Source of the DNA: Aselliscus stoliczkanus
Taxonomy: Eukaryota; Chordata; Mammalia; Chiroptera; Hipposideridae
DNA: 64,000 bases
NCBI GenBank assembly: GCA_033961575.1
Contig: CM066736.1
Span: 78,020,852-78,084,851 of the forward strand
Direction: 5' to 3'
Shown in pieces: positions 44,364 through 54,729 of the stretch; the stretch's first letter is position 1; each line of letters begins with the position of its first letter. The notes under the pieces were generated by a model, which was not told the DNA's origin, made no database searches, and saw only the letters and a list, made by a program, of their open reading frames with translations. The translations under genes and the position numbers were made by a program.

Positions 44364-45030
44364 ACATATGAGTAAATTTTTTTGGTTTGAGAAAAGAATT
44401 TATTTTTTTTTAAAAAGTTTATTGGGGAATTGGGGGAGGGGAACAGCGTTGGGGAACCTGGGAAGGGGAACAGACAAGTTGCTGTCATTTTGTTCTTCAG
44501 TCTAGTTGCGGAGGATGTTGCTTCACCGGCCCGTGTTGGTATCATCATTGCGCTCTTCCCAGATGAGGCAGATCGGTCGTCGGCCTCTGGATGGTCGCTC
44601 ACCACACCTATTGACAGCTCACGCTGGCTGCTGGCCACTCACTGTAGCCTATGGCAGCCCACTGCAGCAGGGCCTGCAGCCTGCACCAACGCCGGGGCTC
44701 GGGCAGCCCAGCTCCAGGTGGAGCTGTTGTTAGCTGTAGAGGGCAGTGTCACTGGCCCTCATATGTGGAATTTAAACCAGGGCCGCTGGCGTCTCAAGCC
44801 AGCTCTTAACCAATGCGCCACTCGGCCGGCTGTTGTTTTGAAATTTTATTGGGGAATAGTATGTGTTTTCCCAGGACCCATCAGCTCCAAGTCAAGGAGT
44901 TGTTTCAGTCTAGTTGTGGAGGGTGCAACTCAGTGTTGCATGTGGGAATCAAACCGGCAACCTTAGTGTTATAAGCACTGCACCCTAACCACTTGAACTA
45001 ACTGGCCACCCCAACATATCAGTAAATTTT
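44364..45030 (-). mobile_element. composite of two SINEs between one pair of duplications
   Basis: Two antisense SINEs stand in tandem. The long-form SINE (copy 7) occupies about 44408-44831, with its tail at left and head at right. A second, different SINE of about 180 bp (44836-45013) follows directly; its body reads 'cccatcagctccaagtcaag' and its head 'tggccaccc' at right, resembling rhinolophoid VES-type SINEs. One pair of 17-bp duplications ('acatatgagtaaatttt' at 44364-44380 and 'acatatcagtaaatttt' at 45014-45030) encloses both. The SINE of copy 7 therefore either sits in the A-tail of the other or moved with it. The 178-residue open frame at 44430-44966 is an artefact. Confidence 0.8.
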
Positions 45031-45079
45031 AGCTCCTAATTGCTTCTTGAATGTGTCCTTTTCTCTCCATCGCTATCAG

Positions 45080-45500
45080 TCTAATTCATCTATCATCATC
45101 TCTCACGTGAGCTGCTAACTAGACTCCCCACATCACTCTGGCCCCATGTCAGTCTTATGCCACATAGAAGCCAGAGTGAGATCTGTAAGAGACAAATCTA
45201 ATCACAATTCACCTGTGCCTAAAATTTGTTTGTAACATTCCTTTTTAAAATATACTGCATAATCTTTAACGATGGCTCACAAAATGCTGGGTGATCACCT
45301 CCTGCCAGCCTTACCTTATGCCAACCCCTCTCTCCCTCCTTCTCCTACAGCTTCATTGCCTTTTTTCTCAGTTCCTCAAATATATCAAATTTCTTCCCAT
45401 GTTGGAATCATTACATGTTTCTTCCTTTATCTGAAATATTCTTCTAAGGATTTTCTACTCTTGTTCCTTCATCACCTTAATTCACAAATCTTCAGAGGAA
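45080..45500 (+). repeat. L2 LINE 3' region
   Basis: Reads 'catagaagccagagtgagat', 'aatctaatcacaattcacct', 'ttcctttatctgaaatattc' and 'agaggaaaccttccttgatg'. Confidence 0.8.
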
Positions 45501-45504
45501 ACCT

Positions 45505-46000
45505 TCCTTGATGCTATAAACTGAATTTGGTCCTCTGTCCCTCCTCCCAATTCATATGCTGAAGCCCTAACCTCCAATATGATGGTTTTAGAGATAGTTT
45601 TGGGGAGGTAATTAGGTTTAGATGAAGTCATAAAGATAGGGCCCTCATGACAGGGTTAGAGCCTTTATAGGAGACACCAGAGCACTCTCTCACCCAATAA
45701 GAAGGCAACTGTCTGCAAGTCAGGCAGTGAGCCCTTACCAGAAATCAACTATTCTGGCACCCTGATCTTGGAGAAATGTGAGAAAATAATTTTCAATTGT
45801 ATAAGCTACCCAGCCTACGGTATTTTATTTTATTTTATTTAGCTGAGCCATCCTGCCACCTGTTGGCAGTTTAGCTCGAGCTGGGCATCGAACTGCTGTT
45901 GTTCAGAGCTCAGCTCGCACTCTTGAGCAAGCTCTTAACCAACTGAACCACTCGGCTGGCCCTGATATTTTTGTTTTAGCAGCCCAGCAACTAAAATACA
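45505..46000 (+). mobile_element. ERVL-MaLR LTR (MST/MLT1-type), split by a SINE
   Basis: This is a solitary long terminal repeat of an old endogenous retrovirus-like element. Landmarks are 'ctcccaattcatatgctgaa', 'gccctaacctccaatatgat', 'agggccctcatgacagggtt' and an end near 'agcagcccagcaactaa' at about 45993. No internal viral genes are present. A SINE interrupts it at 45828-45962. Confidence 0.75.
45828..45962 (-). mobile_element. tRNA-derived SINE, second type, inside the LTR
   Basis: On the minus strand the head starts 'ggccagccgagtggttcagt' and continues 'taagagcttgctcaagagtg'. It differs from the long and short forms elsewhere but matches the copy at the right edge of the window (63923). 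The tail is a (TTTTA)n tract. Flanks 'ggtatttta' and 'tgatatttt' may be a decayed duplication. Confidence 0.8.
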
Positions 46001-46009
46001 TTTGACTAG

Positions 46010-46895
46010 CCACAAACAAGTCACGATTCCTTTTTGTACATTCTCATAGTCCTTTGTAATTTTCTCTTTGTCTTGTCTGTTAGACTTTAAGCTTGGTGAA
46101 GCTAGGGAGAAGTTATTTCCTGAACTCTACCCTAGTTCCAGTTCCCAGCACAGTATCCAGCATGTACAAAAAAAAAATATGTTAAATTATATTTGTATGA
46201 AATATACAATTATTATGCTTTTCAGCAGTCCTTATAAATATAACCTCCTATTTTGGTCCATATTCTTTTTATAAAATCTCATCACAAAATGATTTCCCCT
46301 CCTAGAATCTTTTGATTTCATTGATAGCCTCATGTGTTTGATGCCACAACAATCTTTTTTTGGAAACAGACAAAGATACCTGGAAGTAATGGCTGGGTGA
46401 TGGAAACCAAGAATTTTCATCAGGGCTGTTGTTCCAAGGAAAAATAGCAGAAGAGGCCAAGGTTTAGCTTTCTCTGGGGTTTCTAACCTCTTTGCTTTTA
46501 CCCGTGCTTTGACACTTTCTTTCAGTTTTTTTATGTAAGTTCATTAAGGTGAAGGGTCAAGTCTCTGGGATTCGACGATCATGATACTAGTATCAGCCTG
46601 ATGTCTTATGGACTGTTATTATACCACTGGCCATCCCTCAGTTGTCAGTTGATCTGATAACTTGATTCGTATGAGGAACAGTTAGCTTATCCACAGCACT
46701 GTTAAGATTATTCTTTTCAGGCAAGATGGTTAAGGAGCCCAAAGGCTGCACGTTGTTCAAAGGACCTCAACATACTTTTGGAAAATTCTAGGGAAAAGAG
46801 CAGGAAGTCTTCTTTGCCCTGTCATGTGGAAATGGTATACATGAGGCAAGATGATATGATTTTTTTGTGCTTAAAGCTCTAATTTGGTTGTTCTT
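46010..46895. other. unassigned stretch
   Basis: No gene or nameable repeat. Confidence 0.4.
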
Positions 46896-46904
46896 TCAAG
46901 GAGT

Positions 46905-47405
46905 CGGTAAATGAATTAATTTACTAATGCTGCTGGAATGAATTACCATACCCTTAGAGGTTTAAAACAACACAAATATGTTATCTTAAGTTTCTAGTAA
47001 TCAGAAGTCAGAAATAGGTCTTAAGGGGATAAAAATCGGTGTCAGCAGAGCTGCATTCCTTCTGCAAGTTCCAGAAGAGACTGTTTCCAGCTTCTAGAGT
47101 CCACTTACATACCTTAGTGTGTGGCTCCTTTTTCCACCTTTAAAATGCACTACGCCAACTTCTGCTTCCATCGCCACATTCCCTTTTCTGGCTCTGACCC
47201 TCCCTCTTATAATTACTCTTGCAATTACATTGGGCTCACTTGGATAATCTAAGATAATGATAATTTTCTCATCTCAAGCGCCTTACCTTAATCACATCTG
47301 CAAAGTCCCTTTTGCTGTGTAAGGTAACAGATTCAAAGGTTCAGGGCATTAGGACATGGATATCTTTGTGAAACGCAGGGGTGGCATTATTCTGTTTACC
47401 ACAGT
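46905..47405 (-). mobile_element. probable MaLR/MLT-type LTR, antisense
   Basis: Landmarks are 'aatgctgctggaatgaatta', 'ttttctggctctgaccctcc', 'attgggctcacttggataat', 'atcacatctgcaaagtccct' and an end at 'ttattctgtttacca'. These are familiar from antisense MaLR-like LTRs, but I cannot settle the subfamily. Confidence 0.5.
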
Positions 47406-47409
47406 GAAA

Positions 47410-47760
47410 TAGGTCTAACAATGGCATATTTCTAAAAATACCAATCTGAGTTAAGTCTAGCAACAAAAGTTACAGCATGTCTTTTTCTCTCGGTGCCTTA
47501 CTTAAGGTCTTGATTGTCCCACATAAAATGTCATCTATATATTGCAGCTGCTTATTAGCAGTCTCTTTAATTAAGCTCCTATCTTTGCTCAAATGCGAAG
47601 GATAATCACATTTGTTAGCTTAAGTTAGATCTCTGATCTAATGTAATTTACCTGTGATGCTGTAAAGAGAGTGAGACTGTTTAAAAATGTGAGACTGTGC
47701 ATTTCATGCTTACATATGAAATTCTGGCATGTTATAGCTTACTAAAAAGCAATACAAATT
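47410..47760. other. unassigned stretch
   Basis: No gene or nameable repeat. Confidence 0.35.
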
Positions 47761-47769
47761 AGAGGGAAC

Positions 47770-48095
47770 TAAATATAATCCAACTCAATCTTCAAGATAC
47801 AACTGAAATGTTATCTATATTATGAAATCATCGCTGATCTCCCTAGGTGCTATTAGGCCCTGCTTCCACTTCCACCTCGCTCTGATAACACGATGTGCAT
47901 AACTCGATTATAATGTTTACCACATGGATGTATTGATCTGTTTACATGACCATCTCCCAAACAACCTGTAAGATCCTCAAGGGCAAGGACAATGTTATGT
48001 TTCTCTTAGTACAAATGCTGCCTGGAACAGCATCTGACGCATAGATGGCATTTTATTGATGCTTTTTGAAGGAATGTATTCCTTTGCAGGCCTGT
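47770..48095 (+). repeat. L2 LINE 3' end
   Basis: Reads 'aatcttcaagatacaactga', 'atgaaatcatcgctgatctc', 'gatcctcaagggcaaggaca' and 'ttttattgatgctttttgaa'. Confidence 0.8.
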
Positions 48096-48099
48096 TTGA

Positions 48100-48560
48100 C
48101 ATCTCTTTGCTAGCTCACTTGTAACATTGACTGAGGAACACAATTGATGACATTGGTTGAAAAAATATGGGTGAAACAATAGAAATCTACTTCCATCCCC
48201 AGGAAAGCACATCTTAGTACATGCCCTTAGTAACGATGGGTCAGTAACATTATTTCCCAGCACAAAGCGTATGCTAATACATGATCAAGACAGGCATACA
48301 TCCACAGATTTAAGAGCATTGGTAAAGACGAGTATGCCCTTAGAGGAGTGAGATAGGATGTAAACATTTTAGTGAGAATTTAAAATACCGTGTTAACTGA
48401 GTAGAATAGACAACAAACAATTGGAAATATGTAGTTCTATAGCTAGGCTTAGGGCATATGAATCTAATAAACCCTTCTATCCCACCAGAAATATTTAAAC
48501 TCAATCATATTCCCTTTCAGCTAGCTTTTTGTAGATTTAAAAAAAAATCACGTGTTTATC
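48100..48560. other. unassigned stretch
   Basis: No gene or nameable repeat. Confidence 0.35.
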
Positions 48561-48569
48561 TTTCTTTTA

Positions 48570-48703
48570 AACTTCAAGGTATCATTTATATACCAAATTA
48601 CACATAGTTAATGTATACATTTTGATGAGTTTGGACATCTGCATACATTATCACCATAATCAAGGTACTTAACATATTCATCACCTCCAAAAATTCCCTC
48701 ATG

Positions 48704-48744
<41 letters not shown>

Positions 48745-49240
48745 GTAATAAGAACACTTAAGTGAAATCTATCCTTTTAACATATTTTTCAGTGCACAAT
48801 ACAATATTGGCAACTATAGGCACTACACTGTACAGCAGATCTCTAGAACTTATTCAGCTGGCATAACTGAAGCTTTACACCACATTGAGCAAAAACGCCC
48901 CATTTCCCCCTCCCCCAAGTTCCTGGCAACCACCATTCTACTCTCTGCTTCTATAAGTTTGACTATTTTGGATGCGTAATATAAGCGGACTCTTGACAGT
49001 GTTTGTTTTTTTGTGACTGGCTTATTTCATTTGGTGCAATGTCTCCCAGGTTCATCTATGTTGTCGCATATGGCAGGGTTTTCTTCTTTTTTAAGTCTGA
49101 GCAATATTCCATTGTATGTATATACCACATTTTCTTTATCCATTCATCTGTTGAAGGACACTGGGTTATTTACATATTTTGACTTTGGTGGATAATGATG
49201 CAGTGAACATCAGGTGCGGATACCTCTTTGAGATCCTGAT
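48570..49240 (-). mobile_element. old L1 LINE 3' end, antisense
   Basis: Reads 'catagttaatgtatacattt', 'aatctatccttttaacatat', 'cacactgtacagcagatctc' (with slight variants), 'tggcaaccaccattctactc', 'ttccattgtatgtatatacc' and 'gcagtgaacatcaggtgcgg'. It is an older L1M-type 3'UTR and ORF2 end, interrupted by a (GT)n tract at 48706-48743. Confidence 0.8.
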
Positions 49241-49445
49241 TTTAAAACCTATTCATAACTGCCTTCACCATGTTCGTTAGTTAGCAACCGTCTCATACTT
49301 TCTTTAAGCTTCATTATTGCTTTCTAAAGGTTAGAAGAAAAGAAAAAAAAAGCTTTTTAGTGATCCCTGAACTTCCCGAATCTGAGGAATAGAATGTGAA
49401 GGTCCCCATATATTAGGAGTCTAGAGAAGCGTCAGATTAGTTTTC

Positions 49446-49578
49446 AAAAGTCTCATGGGAGGGCCGGCCGAGTGGCACGGTGGTTAAGCACTGGTCTTGG
49501 AAGCCAGCGGCCCCGGTTCGGTCCCACATATAAGGGCTAGTAACACTGCCCTCAAAAAAAAAAAAAAGTCTCATGGGA
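49446..49578 (+). mobile_element. tRNA-derived SINE, short form (copy 8), with perfect duplications
   Basis: The head 'gggccggccgagtggcacgg' starts at about 49461 and ends at 'agtaacactgccctc', then about 15 A. Perfect 15-bp duplications 'aaaagtctcatggga' lie at 49446-49460 and 49564-49578. A young insertion. Confidence 0.95.
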
Positions 49579-49584
49579 AATTCT

Positions 49585-50855
49585 GATATGTAGCTGGTAT
49601 TGGAAACATGGCTAAGTTTACGTGTGGGGTGATGGTGTTCTAAAATTGAGGGCAGCAAATAGTATGAAGAGGCAAGTCTGAAGCAAAGGGTGCTCAGCTG
49701 TTTCCCACACCATTGTCAACTGATTGTCAACTGAATCCAGTGTCAGTGCATTTTTCAAGATGATGATGAAATAATGAATATAATGGGTCTGGAATAATTT
49801 TCCTTCATAATAGATTCTCAATAAATATTAGTTTGCTTCCTTTTTCTGTTTGATGTTTTTGTCAACTCAGGTCTGGTAGGTATAAATAGGCCCTTCTGTC
49901 AGGCGCACGTTTTCCCTAAGTAAAAGTAGTGATATTAACAATCTGAGCTTATACATTTGTATTTTATCACATTATAAATAGGAAGGATAAAAAGAGTCAC
50001 TGTAATGAAGTGGGAATGTATGTCTGTATTAATATGTAAATGGATATATTACATATGCATGGTGATGACTATATGTAAATAGGCACAGAGACACACATAT
50101 ACCCATCCATGTAGCTGTATGGCATTTCACTTTATCAACAGCCATTGTCAGCAGCCATTGTGAGTTTCTTGGGAAGTAATTCAGAAGTCCTTAATAGGAT
50201 TTATATTCAAATAGACATTTTTTTCCTTTAAGGGAAAAAAGGCATTCTTATGTCATTCTCTCATAACTACTATTTGGGGGACAAGGGAGAAGAACTATAA
50301 CAGGACTATTCGGAAAACCAGTTCGAGTATCTTAGTCTTTTCTTTCTCTAGGTTACCTTTTAAAGCCTGAAGGAAATGAGAGGAAGAGATTTTTCCATTT
50401 TTATCTCTCACCTCTCTGACTGTTCTCATCCTGCTTCACAGCCTTCCCTTCCTCCACCTACTCCTAAAACACTGCTGTTCCCAGGTCATCCATTCTCCTT
50501 GGGTGAATTGCAATTCATTCATATTATGCTTGAAATGATGTTAACGGCTTACCAATGTACATGTCAACCTTGATTTCACTTATGCACCCCATTCTTGACA
50601 TGTATAAAATTGACCTTAGTATCATCAAAACCTGCTCTATTTCCTGTATTTCCCAGTTCTGTGGTTGCACTTGTATGTCTTCAATTACCCAAGCAATAAA
50701 CCAGGAAACCTTTCTACCCTCCTCCTGCTCCCCTCTCTCATTCTACTTGATTAATTAAGGGAGTTGAAACTTGCTGCTCCCTCTCTCCTTTTCCTTCCCT
50801 ACTGCCTTGGTTTATACGCACAGCATCTCACACGCAAACACCACAGTAATATCTT
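49585..50855. other. unassigned stretch
   Basis: No gene or nameable repeat. The short open frames at 50376-50573 and 50555-50758 have no domain. Confidence 0.4.
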
Positions 50856-50859
50856 TAAT

Positions 50860-51785
50860 ATTCTCCTGCTTCCAGGCTCACAATCTATCCTCTCGTTGCT
50901 GAGAGCGAGTGCTCTGAAACATACTTCTAATCATGAGATCTTCCTGGACTCTCCTCAGACGCTTCAGTTGCTTTCCCTTGTCTATACCATAAAGTCTCAA
51001 ATTCCTTAATTTTTTTAAAAAAAGATTTTATTGGGGAATTGGGGAAGGGAAACAGTGTTGGGGAATTGGGGAAGGGAAGCAGCCAAGTTGTTGTCCTTCA
51101 GCCTTAGTTGTGGGGGGCGCAGCTAGCTCAGCTCCAAGTCCAGTTGCCATCCGGCCACCTGCGGGCAGCTCACGGCCATTCAGCTCAAGGTGCCATGTTC
51201 AGTCTTAGTTGAGGGTGGGTGTAGCCCACCATTCCATGTGGGAGTCGAACCAGCAGTCTTGTTGTTATGAGCTCGTGCTCTCACCAGCTGAGCCATCCTG
51301 CCACCTGTTGGCAACTCAGTGGCAGCTCACTTCAGGTGAAGCACGCTAGCCCATGTGGAAATCGAACCAGAGATTCTGTTGCAGCAGGGCTCATGCTTTA
51401 ACCAATTGAGCCACTCGACTGTCTCTCAAGCTCCTTAATTTGGTGTATGAAACCCTATAAGTTTCAGTCTGACTTTTTTTTTTTTGACACCCTTCAGATT
51501 TATATCTTTCCTCAGTATTCACTGACCCTAAAACTCTAGGTAATCTGAACTCTGCAGGTCATCAAACTCTTGAGGCTGTCTCACATCCCCATGCCATGTG
51601 CATCCCCTGCTTCTTTAGCTGGGTGCCTGGCATGCCTCTCCCTGACCAGCTGATGAACACTTTCTCATCTTTCTGAATCACTTGCACCACCTTCTCCATG
51701 AAATTTTTCATGAAAGCCTATCCTCCAGCAGAATTGAGTAGTTCCATCTTTGTGCTGACGCTGTGCCACATGTTTTTGCAAAAGC
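50860..51785 (+). repeat. L2 LINE 3' region, split by a SINE
   Basis: Left part: 'gagagcgagtgctctgaaac', 'tcagttgctttcccttgtct'. Right part, after the SINE: 'cttaatttggtgtatgaaac', 'gctgggtgcctggcatgcct', 'gaaatttttcatgaaagcct'. Together they make one L2. Confidence 0.7.
50996..51441 (-). mobile_element. VES-type dimeric SINE inside the L2
   Basis: An antisense SINE of about 410 bp with a tail at left ('gattttattggggaattggg') and two head-like segments at about 51240-51300 and 51400-51424 ('gagctcgtgctctcaccagc' and 'aaccaattgagccactcgac'). This points to a dimeric build. Flanking duplications are 'ctcaaattccttaattt' (50996-51012) and 'ctcaagctccttaattt' (51425-51441), one mismatch. Confidence 0.85.
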
Positions 51786-51789
51786 AGTA

Positions 51790-52025
51790 GACTGTATGGT
51801 ATGGGGTAGTGGAAGTGCTGTAGGTGATCAAGTCTCAGGTTTCTGGTTAGGTATGCAATTCTCTCTTCTTAAATATCCTGACCCGGCACTATGCATCTCC
51901 ACCAACATTTTTCCAAACACCTGGCTTCTACCAAACTAAAGGGAAGATTCCAAAATGTCCTGAGATCCGTGCTTTAGGAAAAGCCTGACGTGTCAAATTC
52001 AAATTCACCATACAGATAAATTACT
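51790..52025. other. unassigned stretch
   Basis: No nameable content. Confidence 0.3.
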
Positions 52026-52029
52026 GACT

Positions 52030-52170
52030 GGTTATGTAGGTTTGTTACTTGACATTAACTGAGTGCCTACTTGGTACCTATCATGCCAAGCATGGTGCTA
52101 GAGTTCAAAAGTTGCAAACACACATCCCCTCCCCTTGAAGAGTATAGTCTAGAAGAAAGAAAGGAGAAAT
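52030..52170 (-). repeat. L2 LINE fragment, antisense
   Basis: Reads 'aactgagtgcctacttggta', 'atgccaagcatggtgctaga' and 'cttgaagagtatagtctaga'. Confidence 0.6.
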
Positions 52171-52179
52171 TTGTTACAC

Positions 52180-54190
52180 AAAATTATTTATTATGAGTTT
52201 TTCTTAGCAGCAATTTTATGCAAAGCATTTAATATATCTTTTGATCTATTTAGCATCTTATCTACATGCTTATGGTTGTAGGTCAGATTCTTACAATGTG
52301 TCACACAGATTCCATAGAAGCACTGTTTCAAATTGAGGAAGGAGGAACTTTTTTTTAATCTATGTTGATTACATAAAGTTCAAACTTTCAGCCTTTGCCA
52401 GAGCCACACTGATTTACACAGAACTATCTTAACCTTGTCAACTTGCCTGTGACACTAAAAGGCTCAGCCATCATATCCATCTATCTGTAGGTGATGCTCA
52501 CTACATCTGCAATCCTAAAATTAGGGCAAGCGCCTTACTGAGCAGGAGGCAGCACTGCAGGGACCCCTGGTTACTTGCTAGACTTACCTAATGGCTCTTT
52601 CCATCCCATGAAGTCCCCAGGAGAGGAATAAGGATGGTACCCATGACTTGTAAGTTCAATTCTATACAACATGCACTGTGGACAGATTAGAGTGAGGCCA
52701 GATGCAGAGAAATAGTGATCTCGTAGCAGCTATAACAAATAGCAAAGTAAAACCCTGAATGTATCATTTTGCTCTTCCCTGTTCTTGGTTGATAACATTT
52801 CCAAATATATGCAGAGCTTTCCATGTCCCATCATTTAGGTGATATTAACCAGATGCTGGCTTGGCATCTTAGTTCAGTCGCTGTTATCAGGGCCTGTTCC
52901 TCAGTTCTAGAATCTGAAAGCCCATAGTATTGCCAGGCATGACCCTATTCAGTTACACAATAAGCATTTGCTCCCACTATATGCAAGGCATTTTGCTAGT
53001 AAACGACCTTTGTAGTCATTTCTTCTCTGACTTATTGGCCACCTCCCTGAGCTACAGATTTCTTCTGTGAATGAATCATACATGCCTATGTGGGAGGTCT
53101 GGGCCTCTTCAGCTCACCACTGTGCTAAGCCTGAGAAATCCCTGCTTTTTCAAGTGTCTGCAACTTTGACAAACTCCTTGATTCCCCTCCAAAGTCTTCC
53201 TCCTCCCAGTCTAGGGGACTTTTTTAGTTATGGAAGTGTGAGGTTTTGGCATTTCTCATCCTGCGTTCCCCCAAATCTACAGGGCATTCTTTCTGTTTCT
53301 CCATCTAAGACATAGGCTTTCAAAAGCTATAAAAATGAATTCTTGCTTGTTTTATTTTGTTTGTTAGTTTTGTTTTGTTTTGTTTTAGTGTCTTCCCTTA
53401 TTTGAGGCAATGACAGCAGAATGTCCTGGCTGACTGAATGGAGCAAAGGCCGAGGGATGTTAGAAAATATGTATGTTTGAAAAGGCTTGTTTATTTATTT
53501 AAGATATTGCTTGGTGAGTCTACCGGATAATCTGTCTAGATCAGGAAAACACCTAATAAAACTTTCCTGTTCTGTAAGCCTGGCAAATCTTCAGTAACCA
53601 TGATAGCCACATGCCTCTCTTCGATAATTATTATTGGACAAAGCATTCACAACTTTTTCTGTGTTTGTCCCCTTACTCTTGATACATCCGCCTTCTAAAG
53701 ATTTGCTATGGACTCCTTCCTGCTCATCTTAGTCCCAAAGATGCCTACCCCTCTTTCTATTAAGTCATGATATCATTATTAGTACTTTGTGCCTGTCAGG
53801 TTTCTCTAATTCCCCGCATTTTGAGTCCTCTATAAATTTGGACTTAATTTAAAGCCCTTCTTTGTTTTAATAATGTCAGTAGTGTTGAGCCTTAGAAACC
53901 AAAGGCAAACCAGAGACAGAAAATCTGGCTTTGAAAGCTTTGCAAATATTTGGTTCCACATAGCTTCCAAAATTTGCATGCTGGGACTTAAACATTAATT
54001 AGCCAACAGTCCTAAAGTAGGAAGTGAAAACAGCTCTCCCCTCTCCCCATGGCTCCGACTCTGCTACAAGCCAGAGGACCCCTATGTGATTTCCCACTTC
54101 TGGGTAAGCCTCAAAGACTATCAGAAAAGCAGCTTCAGACACTTCCAGCATATGTTTACGATGGAACCCCAAATTCTCTGAAACCACAGA
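52180..54190. other. mostly unassigned stretch
   Basis: No gene. There is a short antisense L2-like phrase at 52955-53005 ('ataagcatttgctcccacta') and a (TTTTG)n patch near 53348-53386. Confidence 0.4.
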
Positions 54191-54199
54191 CGGCAGAAC

Positions 54200-54365
54200 T
54201 AAAGGTGGATTATGTTTCTGTGTCTCTGTCTCTGCTCTGTGACTCCCCTGAAGGCAGGAAGTGCATATTATTCACCTTTGAATCCTTAGGTCCTAACAAG
54301 GTGTCTGACAAATGGGGTGTACTCAATCAATGTTTATTTAGCTGTGTTGAGATCAACCAATTTAT
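54200..54365 (+). repeat. L2 LINE 3' end
   Basis: Reads 'gactcccctgaaggcaggaa', 'aaggtgtctgacaaatgggg' and 'actcaatcaatgtttattta'. The 123-residue open frame at 54049-54420 runs through it and has no domain. Confidence 0.65.
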
Positions 54366-54369
54366 ATAC

Positions 54370-54480
54370 TTAAAAACATTAATTTATTCATCCAGTCTTT
54401 ACAGAGTACCTACTATGTAGTACGCGTGTTAAGTTCTAGGGATGCCAGAACTCAACTACGTCCCACCACCTTTCAGAACT
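54370..54480 (-). repeat. L2 LINE fragment, antisense
   Basis: Reads 'taatttattcatccagtctt', 'tacagagtacctactatgta' and 'gttctagggatgccagaact'. Confidence 0.6.
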
Positions 54481-54489
54481 TTGTAATCT

Positions 54490-54725
54490 GAAGAGGCAGC
54501 TATAGCACAGTCCAAAGAACATTAACTTTTGAGTCAAGACTTGAACTCTGTTTTCCTCAATTATCAGCTGGCTCATATTGGACATGTTACTTAACCTCTC
54601 TAGGTCCCAGATTCTTCACCTAAACAAAACAAAACAAAACAAAACAAAACAAAACAAAAGATGTAATAACTACTTCATAGGATTGTAGTGAAGATTCAAT
54701 GAGACCATATGGGATACATTTTTAT
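54490..54725 (+). repeat. MIR SINE with an (AAAAC)n insertion
   Basis: MIR landmarks 'tattggacatgttacttaac' and 'ctctctaggtcccagattct' come before the repeat, and 'cttcataggattgtagtgaa' after it. A pure (AAAAC)n tract at 54622-54659 sits where MIR has its 'tgtaaaat' stretch. Confidence 0.85.
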
Positions 54726-54729
54726 CTTC

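Noticed and set aside
44430..44966. 178-residue open frame
   Set aside because: It lies wholly inside the two tandem SINEs, and similar peptides occur in other SINE copies here (e.g. 25910-26212 and 62935-63318).
45505..46000. Possible endogenous retrovirus with coding genes
   Set aside because: Only a solitary LTR of MaLR type is visible; no gag, pol or env sequence lies next to it.
54049..54420. 123-residue open frame
   Set aside because: Its second half reads through an L2 3' end and the start of another L2 fragment, so it is not a plausible exon.
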